DNA of 64,000 nt, from the NCBI RefSeq assembly GCF_009830945.1, contig NZ_VWVV01000012.1, positions 62,001 to 126,000 of the forward strand, read 5' to 3'. The notes beneath the pieces were generated by a model. It did no database searches. It was not told where the DNA came from and worked only from the letters and a program-made list of their open reading frames with translations. This DNA comes from Nocardiopsis sp. FR4 (lineage in GTDB: Bacteria; Actinomycetota; Actinomycetes; Streptosporangiales; Streptosporangiaceae). The position numbers and the translations under genes are program-made. Below, one piece after another: positions 43,732-53,514 of this stretch (position 1 is the stretch's first letter; every line of letters begins with the position of its first letter).

Positions 43732-44639
43732 CGAACGTCTCCGGAGCACCGGGAACCGCGGAGAAGGCGGGCACCCCCGAGCCGGCCGGCGAGCGCAGGG
43801 GTTCCGAGACCCTCCACTTCGCCCGGCGCAACCCCAAGCTGCTCATCGGCCTGGGCATCGTCCTGGCGTTCCTCCTGCTCGGGATCATCGGCCCCTTCTT
43901 CGTGGACCACGACCCCAACCAGTACGTCGGCCCCCGCAGCCAGCCGCCCAACGGCGAGTACTGGCTGGGCACCACCACCTTCGGCCAGGACATCTGGGCG
44001 CAGTTCGTGTACGGGGTGCGCTCCACGTTCCTCATCGGCACGTTCGGCGGCGGCGTCGCCTTCCTCATCGGGACGACGGTCGGCTTCGTCGCCGGGTACA
44101 AGGGCGGGATCGTCGACGAGATCCTCAACATGCTCACGAACGTCGTGCTGGTGCTGCCCGCCCTGGTCGTGCTCATCGTCGCGATCGCCTACCTGGACGT
44201 GCGCGGCCTCTTCATCCAGGGCGTGTTCATCGGCCTGACCACCTGGCCGTGGGCGGCGCGCGCGGTCCGCTCGCAGGCCCTGTCCCTGGCCACCCGCGAC
44301 TACGTGGACCTGGCCCGGCTCAGCGGCCGGCGCACGTGGAAGATCATCACCACCGAGATCGCTCCCAACATGAGCTCCTACCTGGTGATGTCCTTCATCC
44401 TGCTCTTCGGCGGGGCCGTGCTCACCGCCGCGGGCCTGGACTTCATCGGCCTCGGCCCCTCCAACGGCGTGTCCCTCGGCCTGATGCTGGAGAGCGCCGT
44501 CGCCTGGAGCGCGCTGCAGCTGGGCATGTGGTGGTGGTTCATCCCGCCGGGCCTCGGCATCACGATCATCGTGGGTTCGCTGTACATCCTCAACGTCGGG
44601 CTGGACGAAGTGTTCAACCCCAAGCTGCGGGAGCTGTAA
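43728..44639 (+). CDS. ABC importer permease 2 (DppC/OppC-like)
   Basis: A 303-residue permease. After a ~35-residue soluble N-terminus comes the first helix (LLIGLGIVLAFLLLGIIGPF), then the hallmark YWLGTTTFGQDIWAQFVYGVR segment and the coupling loop RDYVDLARLSGRRTWKIITTEIAPN. Five to six helices in total. ATG 43728 overlaps the upstream stop (ATGA) and its stop overlaps the ATPase start (TAATG), so translation is coupled through the operon. Confidence 0.92.
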   Translation: MTNVSGAPGTAEKAGTPEPAGERRGSETLHFARRNPKLLIGLGIVLAFLLLGIIGPFFVDHDPNQYVGPRSQPPNGEYWLGTTTFGQDIWAQFVYGVRSTFLIGTFGGGVAFLIGTTVGFVAGYKGGIVDEILNMLTNVVLVLPALVVLIVAIAYLDVRGLFIQGVFIGLTTWPWAARAVRSQALSLATRDYVDLARLSGRRTWKIITTEIAPNMSSYLVMSFILLFGGAVLTAAGLDFIGLGPSNGVSLGLMLESAVAWSALQLGMWWWFIPPGLGITIIVGSLYILNVGLDEVFNPKLREL

Positions 44640-45589
44640 TGACCCTGCGCGTCAACGACCTGAAGGTCTACTACCAGACCCTGCGCGGGGACGTCCACGC
44701 CCTCGACGGCGTCTCGTTCGACCTCGCGGACGGGGAGATCATGGGCCTGGCCGGCGAGTCCGGCTGCGGTAAAACCACCCTGGGCAAGAGCCTGATCCGC
44801 CTGGACTCGCGGATGCGCCACGTGGGCGGCACCGTCGAGCTGGACGGCAAGGACGTCCCCATCGGGGACGACGAGGCCATGGTCCCCCTGCGCTACCACG
44901 AGATCTCGCTCATCCCGCAGTACGCGATGAGCGCCCTCAACCCCACCCGCAAGATCGGGCGGATGGTCAACGAGCTGCTGCGGGCCCGCGGGATCCGCTT
45001 CGCCGACGTCTCCGAGGAGTTCAACCGCCGCCTGGAGCTGGTCGGCCTGGACACCGACGTGCTCAACCGGTTCCCGATCGAGCTGTCCGGCGGCATGAAG
45101 CAGCGCGTCGTCATGGTGATCTCCACCCTGCTCAACCCGTCGCTGCTGATCGCCGACGAGGTCACCTCGGCCCTGGACGTGTCCACGCAGCGCTCCGTCG
45201 CCGAGTCGCTGGTGGAGTTCCGCGACCGCGAGTACGTCAAGAGCATGGTCTTCGTGACCCACGACATCTCGCTCGTGTACCAGATGGCCGACACGATCAT
45301 GGTGATGTACGCGGGCCGCATCGCGGAGAAGGCCCCCGCCAGCACCATCATCAACAGCCCCAGGCACCCCTACACCCAGATGCTCATCGGTGCGCTGCCC
45401 GAGGTCGGGTCCACCACCGTGCAGGGCCGCCTGGAGGGCATCCCCGGTACCCCGCCGGGGCTGCTGAACCCGCCCACCGGCTGCCGGTTCAAGGACCGCT
45501 GCCCGTTGGCGTTCTCCAAGTGCTCCGAACAGCCGCCGCTGGTGGAGATCGAACCCGGCCACTGGGCCGCCTGCTGGAAGACGGGGTGA
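44639..45589 (+). CDS. ABC importer ATPase 1 (DppD/OppD-like)
   Basis: A 316-residue ATPase. Walker A GESGCGKTT (about residue 39), signature LSGGMKQR, Walker B LLIADEVTSALDVS and H-loop FVTHDISL are intact. The C-terminal oligopeptide/dipeptide transporter extension carries the CRFKDRCPLAFSKC cysteines that usually bind an iron-sulfur cluster or zinc in OppD/DppD. It pairs with the next gene product as a heterodimeric motor. Confidence 0.93.
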   Translation: MTLRVNDLKVYYQTLRGDVHALDGVSFDLADGEIMGLAGESGCGKTTLGKSLIRLDSRMRHVGGTVELDGKDVPIGDDEAMVPLRYHEISLIPQYAMSALNPTRKIGRMVNELLRARGIRFADVSEEFNRRLELVGLDTDVLNRFPIELSGGMKQRVVMVISTLLNPSLLIADEVTSALDVSTQRSVAESLVEFRDREYVKSMVFVTHDISLVYQMADTIMVMYAGRIAEKAPASTIINSPRHPYTQMLIGALPEVGSTTVQGRLEGIPGTPPGLLNPPTGCRFKDRCPLAFSKCSEQPPLVEIEPGHWAACWKTG

Positions 45590-45597
45590 GGTAGACC

Positions 45598-46506
45598 GTG
45601 CTGGAACTCAGTCACGTGCACAAGGTGTACAGGGTCGGCGCCTTCGGCGGCGGCCGCCTGCGCGCGGTCCGCGACGTCAGCCTGACGGTGAAGCCGGGCG
45701 AGGTCGTCTCGCTCATCGGCGAGAGCGGCAGCGGCAAGAGCACCATCGGCAAGATGGTGCTGGGCCTGTTCAGGCCCTCCTCGGGCAGCATCACCTTCGA
45801 GGGCACCGACATCACCACGATCCGGGGCCACGCGGCGCGCAAGGAGTACTACCGCCGCGTCCAGGGCGTCTTCCAGGACCCGTTCAGCTGCTTCAACCCG
45901 ATCTTCAAGGCCGACCGGGTCTTCGAGATGGTGCGCACCTCCTACTTCCCGCGCACGCCGGCCAAGGAGTGGCACGGGAAGGTGCTGGACGCGCTGGCCA
46001 CGGTGCGCCTGGACCCGGGCAACGTCCTCAACAAGTACCCGCACCAGCTCAGCGGCGGCCAGCTGCAGCGGCTGCTGATCGCGCGGGCGCTGCTGCTGGA
46101 CATCAAGCTGCTGGTGGCCGACGAGATCATCAGCATGCTGGACGCCTCCACGCGCATCGACGTGCTCAACCTGCTCAGCGACCTCAAGGAGCGCGGGCTC
46201 GGCATCCTGTTCGTCACCCACGACCTGTCGCTGGGCAACTACGTCAGCGACAAGTCCGTGATCCTGCGCAAGGGCGCGATCGCGGAGATGGGCCCCACGG
46301 CCCGGGTGTTCGACAACCCGCTGCATCCCTACAGCCGCCACCTGCTCTCGTGCGTACCGCAGCTGCACCGCACCTGGGCCGAGGTCGACGCCGAACTGGC
46401 GGCCAACCCGCCCGAGGACGTCGTCCTGCCGACGGCGCCCGACGAGGAGTCGGCACCGCTCATCGAGGCCGAGGAGGGGCACTTCGTGGGGATCGACCAG
46501 GGCTGA
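45598..46506 (+). CDS. ABC importer ATPase 2 (DppF/OppF-like)
   Basis: A 302-residue ATPase. Walker A GESGSGKST (about residue 40), signature LSGGQLQR and H-loop FVTHDLSL are present. The segment after Walker B reads ADEIISMLDASTR rather than the common DEPVSALDVS, a form I associate with sugar-transporting members of this family. The usual C-terminal Cys cluster is absent. GTG 45598 is 8 bases after the previous stop. Last gene of the operon. Confidence 0.92.
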   Translation: MLELSHVHKVYRVGAFGGGRLRAVRDVSLTVKPGEVVSLIGESGSGKSTIGKMVLGLFRPSSGSITFEGTDITTIRGHAARKEYYRRVQGVFQDPFSCFNPIFKADRVFEMVRTSYFPRTPAKEWHGKVLDALATVRLDPGNVLNKYPHQLSGGQLQRLLIARALLLDIKLLVADEIISMLDASTRIDVLNLLSDLKERGLGILFVTHDLSLGNYVSDKSVILRKGAIAEMGPTARVFDNPLHPYSRHLLSCVPQLHRTWAEVDAELAANPPEDVVLPTAPDEESAPLIEAEEGHFVGIDQG

Positions 46507-47195
46507 GCACCCGTCCGCCTCCCCCTGCCCGGCGCCCGTCGACCCCCCGCGGGCGCCTCGGCGTGTCCTCCTCCGGCGTGTGCCCGGGGCGTGTCGGCGC
46601 GGTTCCGCGCCGCTTCGCGGCGAACCCGGCGGGACTTCGTGGGCGAACACGACAGCGGTCCGGGAAAATTCCCATTTCCTGGAGAAAACTTGGTGTTCGG
46701 CGCTGATTTGCGGGCGTGTGCACGGGCTCGCGGGATCTCGCGCGGAACCTCCCGGAACCGGGGTGCCGGGGCGGGTCGGCCTCCGTTCCGGCGCTCCGCG
46801 GCCCGCGGGCGGTACACCTCCGGACGCGGGCACGGTACGCGTGCCCGTGGGCCCGCTCCTGCGGTGGGACCCGTTTTGACGTGCGAGAACGACGCCTTGA
46901 AAGCCTGCGGGTGAACACGGGGTGACTCCCCCGTGTATGTAATGCGGATCACATCTCTACCCCATGGAGGCCACAAGTATTCCCCTGCGGGCCGTGCGTG
47001 TCGCCACACCGGAATCCCTTGCGGAGCTCACAGGCTGTGGTAGGTTCGAAGAAGATTGTTAGTCGTTGAATTTCGCAGTTGGTGTCTTGCCCGCGGAGTT
47101 TGTGACCGGCGGGCGGTTTCTTCATGAGAGTCCGGCTCGCGGCAATTGTGCGGACGTGAGTATCCGTCCGTATACACCGAGCTGAAGGAGAGAAC
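46507..47195. other. Long gap: operon end and cold-shock gene leader
   Basis: About 690 bases. A hairpin GGCGCCCG/CGGGCGCC at 46531-46557 probably ends the ABC operon. Hairpin ACACGGGG/CCCCGTGT lies at 46915-46936. From about 46930 to the cspA ATG the DNA is less GC-rich and likely forms the promoter and long 5' leader usual for cold-shock genes. No other gene is convincing. Confidence 0.55.
46531..46557 (+). terminator. Hairpin ending the ABC importer operon
   Basis: GGCGCCCG (46531-46538) pairs with CGGGCGCC (46550-46557), 11-base loop, 24 bases after the last ATPase stop. Confidence 0.6.
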
Positions 47196-47399
47196 ATGGC
47201 TCAGGGAACTGTGAAGTGGTTCAACGGCGAGAAGGGCTTCGGCTTCATCTCCCCCGACGACGGTGGCCCCGACGCCTTCGTCCACTACAGCGCGATCCAG
47301 GGTAGCGGCTTCCGCAACCTCGAGGAGAACCAGCGCGTGGAGTTCGACGTCGTCGACGGCACCCGCGGCCCGCAGGCCGAGAACGTCGTCGCCCTCTAA
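47196..47399 (+). CDS. cspA: Cold-shock-domain protein (CspA family)
   Basis: A 67-residue single-stranded nucleic-acid chaperone. The full fold is present: [20 protein letters not shown] (RNP1-like KGFGFI), DAFVHYSAI (RNP2-like VHYSA) and the final strand [14 protein letters not shown] 47196 follows AAGGAGAG. It is monocistronic, with a long leader before it and a strong terminator after it. Which csp paralogue this is cannot be told. Confidence 0.95.
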   Translation: MAQGTVKWFNGEKGFGFISPDDGGPDAFVHYSAIQGSGFRNLEENQRVEFDVVDGTRGPQAENVVAL

Positions 47400-47413
47400 G
47401 GCACGTACGTCAC

Positions 47414-47450
47414 CGAGCGCCCCGGAAGGCACCGCCTTCCGGGGCGCTCG
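47414..47450. terminator. Perfect 16-bp hairpin after cspA
   Basis: CGAGCGCCCCGGAAGG (47414-47429) pairs perfectly with 47435-47450, loop CACCG, followed by TGTGTGTG. It is the strongest simple hairpin in the window; it also serves the convergent glpD. Confidence 0.92.
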
Positions 47451-47532
47451 TGTGTGTGCCCCCGTCGCCGGGCGGGGTCCCGTGCCGGAGGGCGGGCCCG
47501 TCAGGGACGGGACCCCGCCCGGCGGGGCGGGC

Positions 47533-49098
47533 TCAGCCCTCCAGCAGCTCCCGGGTGCGCTGGCGCACCTCGGGGGTGTCCAGGCCGCGCACGGTCACGG
47601 TGGTGCGGCGGCGCAGCACGTCTTCCGCGGTCACGGCCCACTCGCGGTCGCGGGCGAACACCACCTGCGCCCAGATGTCGGGCCCGTCGGGGTGGATGCG
47701 CTCGCCCAGCTCGGGCGCCTCGCGCACCAGCGCCGCGATGTCCATCGCCAGGCTCCCGTAGTGGGAGGCCAGGTGGCGGGCGACCAACGGGTCCAGCCGG
47801 GTGCCGGGGGAGCGGTCGATGATCAGCCGCTGGGTCACCGCGTCCGGGCTGGCCAGACCGGGCAGCGGCACCGTGCGCAGCGGTGTGGCCATGTCCTCGG
47901 CCAGCGGCACCGCGCTCACCCGGCGCAGCTCCTCCAGGACGGTGCGGCCGATGTGCCGGTAGGTCGTCCACTTGCCGCCCGCCACCGAGAGCATGCCGCC
48001 CCGGCCCTGGGTGACCACGGTCTCCCGCTTGGCCGCGCTCGTGCCCCCGGGGCCGCCGGGCAGCACCCGCAGGCCCGCGAACGAGTAGTCCACGTGGGCG
48101 GCGTCCAGGTAGGGGGCGTCGATGCCCAGCGCCGCCTCGCCCAGGATCTGCTCCACGTCCGAGGGCAGCACCGACACCTCGGCCGGGTCGCCGGTGTACT
48201 CCTCGTCGGTGGTTCCCAGCAGCAGCCTGCCCTCCCACGGGATGGCGAAGGACACGCGGTACTTGTCCACCGGGATGGTCAGCGCGGCGCGCCAGGGCTC
48301 CGGCGTGCGCAGCACCAGGTGGGCGCCCTTGGACAGGCGGACGCTGGGGGCGGCGGCGGGGTCCTCCATGCGGCGCAGCCGGTCCACCCAGGGACCGGTG
48401 GCGTTGAGGACCAGCCGGGCGTCGATGCCGAACTCGCGGTCCTCGACCCGGTCGCGCAGGTCGGCCCCGGTGACCCGGCCGCCGGTGGTGCGCAGGCCCA
48501 CGACCTCGGCGTGGTTGAGGACCACGGCCCCCGCGTCCACGGCGGCGCGTACGGTCATGACGGCCATCCGGCTGTCGTTCATCTGGTGGTCGCTGTAGGC
48601 GGCCACCGACTTCAGGCCCTCGGTGCGCAGGCCCGGGGCGAGCCTGGCGGCCTGGGCGGGGGAGAGGAGGCGCCCCATACCGTCCCCGAAGGCCGACAGC
48701 GCCGAGTACAGGAACACCCCGGCGCCCATCTTGGCCGCCCCGTGCGGTCCGCCGGAGTAGACCGGGACCAGGAACGGCATGGGGTTGACCAGGTGGGGGG
48801 CCACGTCCGAGGCAAGGGATCGGCGTTCGCGGTGGTTCTCCGCCACCAGGCGGACGTTGCCGGTCTGGAGGTAGCGCAGTCCGCCGTGCACCAGCTTGGA
48901 GGACGCGCTGGAGGTGGCTCCGGCGAAGTCGCCGGCGTCGACCATGGCCACGCGCAGGCCCGCCTGGGTGGCGGTCCAGGCGACGGACGTGCCGAGGATG
49001 CCGCCGCCGATGACCAGGAGGTCGAAGGTTCCCCGCGTGAGCTCCTCCCGGCTGCGGGAACGCTCGGAGGTGATGCGGTTCGGGCTGGTGGTGGTCAT
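47533..49098 (-). CDS. glpD: Glycerol-3-phosphate dehydrogenase (FAD)
   Basis: A 521-residue membrane-associated flavoenzyme oxidising sn-glycerol 3-phosphate to dihydroxyacetone phosphate. The FAD dinucleotide fold is VIGGGILGTSVA (about residues 29-40), followed by SSASSKLVHGGLRYL. IPWEGRLLLGTTDEEYTGDP and SVAGGKWTTYR are family motifs, and the C-terminal DAO_C domain ends the protein. ATG 49098 is used. The promoter carries the same palindrome as glpK and the IclR gene. Confidence 0.95.
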   Translation of the reverse strand: MTTTSPNRITSERSRSREELTRGTFDLLVIGGGILGTSVAWTATQAGLRVAMVDAGDFAGATSSASSKLVHGGLRYLQTGNVRLVAENHRERRSLASDVAPHLVNPMPFLVPVYSGGPHGAAKMGAGVFLYSALSAFGDGMGRLLSPAQAARLAPGLRTEGLKSVAAYSDHQMNDSRMAVMTVRAAVDAGAVVLNHAEVVGLRTTGGRVTGADLRDRVEDREFGIDARLVLNATGPWVDRLRRMEDPAAAPSVRLSKGAHLVLRTPEPWRAALTIPVDKYRVSFAIPWEGRLLLGTTDEEYTGDPAEVSVLPSDVEQILGEAALGIDAPYLDAAHVDYSFAGLRVLPGGPGGTSAAKRETVVTQGRGGMLSVAGGKWTTYRHIGRTVLEELRRVSAVPLAEDMATPLRTVPLPGLASPDAVTQRLIIDRSPGTRLDPLVARHLASHYGSLAMDIAALVREAPELGERIHPDGPDIWAQVVFARDREWAVTAEDVLRRRTTVTVRGLDTPEVRQRTRELLEG

Positions 49099-49186
49099 GG
49101 CGGTGCTCCGTCCGTTCGGAGGGATGGCGGGGGTCTCGCGTGCAGCCGAACGGGCTCCACATGTCAAGCGAGTACCAGGCACATGA

Positions 49187-49201
49187 TACGACAATGCCGC
49201 A
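49187..49201. promoter_or_regulatory. Glycerol regulator palindrome at glpD
   Basis: TACGACA-A-TGCCGCA at 49187-49201 matches consensus TACGACA-N-TGTCGTA at 12 of 14 arm positions, 89 bases before the glpD ATG. Sister sites are at glpK (53208-53222) and the IclR gene (54328-54342). Confidence 0.65.
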
Positions 49202-49440
49202 CGTTGGGAAAGAACGGGTCCGGTTCTGGCCTCTGTGAGGGCACCCCGTTCCGGGCAGGCTGTCAAAAAGAGAGACTGGCGTTGCTGAGGGGGTTGGTGT
49301 GAGCGCACGGTGTACATGGGGTTCGGCATTGTCGAACATTGCGGGGCGAGGTGCGGCGCGCTCCGCGCCGGAGCGCCCGCGGCCCGGGCCCGTGGCGGGG
49401 CGGAGGAAGGGACCGCAGACCCGCGAAGCCTCGAAAATCT

Positions 49441-49469
49441 GGATTCCAGCTTTTTCTTAGCTGGAATCC
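49441..49469. repeat. Perfect 10-bp inverted repeat with T-rich loop
   Basis: GGATTCCAGC (49441-49450) pairs with GCTGGAATCC (49460-49469); the loop is TTTTTCTTA. There is no gene immediately upstream on either strand that needs a terminator. It could be an operator, an sRNA end or a mobile-element remnant. Confidence 0.6.
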
Positions 49470-49558
49470 GGCTCAGCAAAAGTGGGAAGGGGTCTGGAAT
49501 TCGGATTTGGCGGATTGTCCCCCGTGTCGGGCCTGCCGGTTCTACGATGAGCCCCATC

Positions 49559-50401
49559 ATGGCGACCAGGTACTCACCCACGATCCGGCGGCGCCGTCTC
49601 TCAGCCGAACTCCGGCGGGTACGGCTTGCGGCGAAGAAGACCAGCGAGGAGGCGGCCGCCGCCGCGGGTCTGTCCAGGTCCACCTACTCCAACATCGAGT
49701 CGGGGGTCAAGAAGCGCCCGCGGCTCACCGAGGTCCGGGCCATCCTGGACGCCTGCGGGGTCGCGCCCGGACGGGAGTACGAGGAGATCCTCGACCTGTG
49801 CCGCCAGTCCCTGGACCGGGGCTGGTGGACCCGCTACCGGGACGTCCTCGCGGCCCGCTACGTCGGCTTCGAGACCGAGGCCCGCTCCATCACCACCTGG
49901 CAGCCGGTGGTCGTGCCCGGACTGCTCCAGGTGCCCGAGTACATGCAGGTGACCGCGCAGGCGTGCCTGGTCAGTCCCCAGGACATCCGCCGCGTCACCG
50001 ACGCCCGGATGACCCGGCAGCGCATCCTGGACGACGAGGACCCCCCGGAGCTGTGGGCGATCTTCGACGAGGGGGCGCTGCTCCGTCTGGAGGAGTTCCC
50101 CGAGGCCAAGCACACCCAGGTCAAGCACATCCTGGAGATGGCCCGGCGGCCCCACGTGACCATCCAGATGACTCTGGCCTCCCGGCTCAACCCCGGCTCC
50201 GGCGGCCCCTTCGTCATCATGGAGTTCCCCACCACCATCGACCCCACGGTCGTCTACCTGGAGACCGCCACCGACGGTATCTACCTGGAGGAGGCCGACG
50301 ACGTGGCGCGCTACCAGAACCTCATCAACCACCTGCGCCTGGTCGCCCTGCGCCCGGGGGAGACCCTCGACTACCTCCAAGAAGTCCACGCGGGGCCCTG
50401 A
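49559..50401 (+). CDS. XRE-family regulator with DUF5753 sensor domain
   Basis: A 280-residue protein. Residues 1-70 are a Cro/C1-type helix-turn-helix (RRRRLSAELRRVRLAAKKTSEEAA, then LSRSTYSNIESG). The rest is the DUF5753/Scr1-like domain (TWQPVVVPGLLQVPEYMQV, PELWAIFDEGALLR, FVIMEFP). ATG 49559 is preferred over ATG 49547: no ribosome site exists for either, and a -10-like TACGAT sits 10 bases before 49559, fitting a leaderless message. It is followed 1 base later by a DUF397 gene, the standard actinomycete pair linked to development and secondary metabolism in some species. Confidence 0.88.
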   Translation: MATRYSPTIRRRRLSAELRRVRLAAKKTSEEAAAAAGLSRSTYSNIESGVKKRPRLTEVRAILDACGVAPGREYEEILDLCRQSLDRGWWTRYRDVLAARYVGFETEARSITTWQPVVVPGLLQVPEYMQVTAQACLVSPQDIRRVTDARMTRQRILDDEDPPELWAIFDEGALLRLEEFPEAKHTQVKHILEMARRPHVTIQMTLASRLNPGSGGPFVIMEFPTTIDPTVVYLETATDGIYLEEADDVARYQNLINHLRLVALRPGETLDYLQEVHAGP

Positions 50402-50402
50402 C

Positions 50403-50603
50403 GTGGACGACGATCCCCTCGATCGCCCCTACCGTTCGTCCTCGCACAGCCAGCCCGACCAGGGCGAGTGCGTGGAGGTGGCGGACCTGCTCGGCGGTGT
50501 CCACGCCGTGCGCGACAGCCGCCACCCCCGGGGGGCGGTGCTGCGCTTCTCCTCCCGGGAGTGGTTCGCCCTCGTGGCCCTTCTGCGGGGCGGCGGCCGT
50601 TGA
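50403..50603 (+). CDS. DUF397 protein, partner of the XRE regulator
   Basis: A 66-residue protein with the DUF397 pattern: YRSSSHSQPDQGECVEVADL near the N-terminus, then VHAVRDSRHPRGAVLRFSSREWFALVAL. DUF397 proteins act as partners or antagonists of their XRE regulators in streptomycetes (BldB/WhiJ-type systems). GTG 50403 starts 1 base after the XRE stop. The end of the gene lies within a 12-bp terminator stem. Confidence 0.9.
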   Translation: MDDDPLDRPYRSSSHSQPDQGECVEVADLLGGVHAVRDSRHPRGAVLRFSSREWFALVALLRGGGR

Positions 50604-50618
50604 CCCGGCCGCCGCCCC
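50587..50618. terminator. 12-bp hairpin overlapping the DUF397 stop
   Basis: GGGGCGGCGGCC (50587-50598) pairs with GGCCGCCGCCCC (50607-50618), 8-base loop containing the TGA. A second short stem (CTCCGGC/GCCGGAG) follows at 50631-50647 before the convergent glpF stop. Confidence 0.75.
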
Positions 50619-50662
50619 GGGGTCGGAGAACTCCGGCGGGGCCGGAGGAGCTCCGTCCGAGC

Positions 50663-51415
50663 TCAGCCGCCGAACCCGGTCAGCTTCCAGATCCAGGCGC
50701 CGATCACACCGCCCACCAGCGGAGCGACGACGGGAACCCAGGCGTACCCCCAGTCCGAGGGACCCTTGCCCGGGATGGGCAGCAGGGCGTGCGCCAGGCG
50801 CGGTCCCAGGTCGCGGGCCGGGTTGATGGCGTAGCCCGTGGGCCCGCCCAGCGACAGGCCGATCGCCAGCACCAGCAGGCCCACCAGCAGCGGGGCGATG
50901 CCGGTGGTGAACAGGCCGCTCAGGTCCACGCCGCCCTCGACCGAGACGTGCCCGGAGTTGGCGCCGATGCCCAGCACGCCCAGGAGCAGCACCGCGGTGC
51001 CGATGACCTCGGTGGTGAAGTTGGCGACGGTGTTGCGCACGGCCGGGGCGGTGCTGAACACGCCCAGTTTCACCTCCGGCTCCTCGGTGACCCCCCAGTG
51101 CGGGAGGTAGACCAGGTAGACCAGGACGGCACCGGTGAACGCGCCCGCCGTCTGCGCCGCCATGTACCCGGGCACCAGGGCCCAGTCGAACTCGCCGATG
51201 CTGGCCAGGCCCAGGGTGACCGCCGGGTTGATGTGGGCGCCGCTGGTGGCGCCGACGACGTAGACGGCCATCGCGACCGCCATGCCCCAGCCGAACGTGA
51301 CGACGATCCAGCCGCCGTTCAGGGCCTTGGAGCGTGCGAGGGAGACGCCGGCGACCACACCGCCGCCGAGCAGGATCAGGATCGCCGTGCCGAGGAACTC
51401 TGCCAGATACACCAT
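50663..51415 (-). CDS. glpF: Glycerol uptake facilitator (aquaglyceroporin)
   Basis: A 250-residue MIP-family channel with six helices. Both pore motifs are present: GAHINPAVTLG (about residue 65) and YAINPARDLGPRLA (about 195). The Asp after the second NPA (NPARD) marks the glycerol-conducting GlpF branch. ATG 51415 follows GGAGG. It lies 216 bases downstream of glpK on the same strand, with a strong hairpin between, so it may be partly or separately transcribed. Confidence 0.95.
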   Translation of the reverse strand: MVYLAEFLGTAILILLGGGVVAGVSLARSKALNGGWIVVTFGWGMAVAMAVYVVGATSGAHINPAVTLGLASIGEFDWALVPGYMAAQTAGAFTGAVLVYLVYLPHWGVTEEPEVKLGVFSTAPAVRNTVANFTTEVIGTAVLLLGVLGIGANSGHVSVEGGVDLSGLFTTGIAPLLVGLLVLAIGLSLGGPTGYAINPARDLGPRLAHALLPIPGKGPSDWGYAWVPVVAPLVGGVIGAWIWKLTGFGG

Positions 51416-51559
51416 GGGGACCTCCGCCCCGTGAGGGGGATAACGGGTCACGGGGGTCCGACCCGCACGGGCGTGCCGAGGCGGCGGCGCGCACGGGATG
51501 ATCAGGACACACCCGTCACAGGAATGGGGTGGGGGCGGGGCATTCGCGACGCCCCGCGA

Positions 51560-51606
51560 ACCGCCCCCGGGGGCCGTGGATGGCAGCCGGGGCCCCCGGG
51601 GGCGGT
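51560..51606 (-). terminator. 16-bp hairpin between glpK and glpF
   Basis: ACCGCCCCCGGGGGCC (51560-51575) pairs perfectly with 51591-51606, 15-base loop. It lies 25 bases after the glpK stop and ends 144 bases before the glpF start, so it should reduce or stop read-through into glpF. Confidence 0.8.
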
Positions 51607-51631
51607 GGTTCGGTGGGGTGCGCGCCCCGTA

Positions 51632-53131
<1,500 letters not shown>

Positions 53132-53514
53132 CGGGTGTCTCGCCTTCAGGTGGAGGGCTCGGGGCGGGGCCGGACGCACGCGAACTCGGGTTTATACCCG
53201 CACGTTGTACGACATTGACGTATGATTAGGCGTTAGTTTCATCCGTCTTTCCTGCCCATGTCAAGGCCGCGTGACGTAATCGTGTCGCGTGCGTCACGCC
53301 GTCCGGTGTCCTGGAACCGTAACCCCCGAGGACGGTGCCGGACATGGGGAAACCGCCGGGCGCCGGCGGAATCGGGGGCGCGGGGCCGGTGGGCTCCGTG
53401 CGGGGGCAGCACGGAGCGGGCGGCCCGGGAGGGCCCCGTATCCAGGAAAGCGCGTTCGGAACCCCCGGTGAAGGGGTGGCCGGTTCCTGTGGACGGCGCG
53501 GCGGAGCCCGGGGC
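53132..53514. other. Upstream region of glpK
   Basis: About 380 bases. AT-richer DNA at 53190-53260 holds the palindrome and probably the glpK promoter. Downstream of the IclR gene (toward 53514) I see only GC-rich sequence with weak dyads and no gene. Confidence 0.5.
53208..53222. promoter_or_regulatory. Glycerol regulator palindrome at glpK
   Basis: TACGACA-T-TGACGTA at 53208-53222 matches TACGACA-N-TGTCGTA at 13 of 14 arm positions, 77 bases before the glpK ATG. Confidence 0.7.

Larger units (their letters stand above)
49099..49558. other. Divergent gap between glpD and XRE gene
   Basis: About 460 bases. It holds the glycerol-regulator palindrome at 49187-49201, AT-richer DNA likely to contain the glpD promoter, a striking perfect 10-bp inverted repeat at 49441-49469, and a -10-like TACGAT at 49543-49548 before the XRE gene. 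I found no further convincing gene. Confidence 0.55.
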
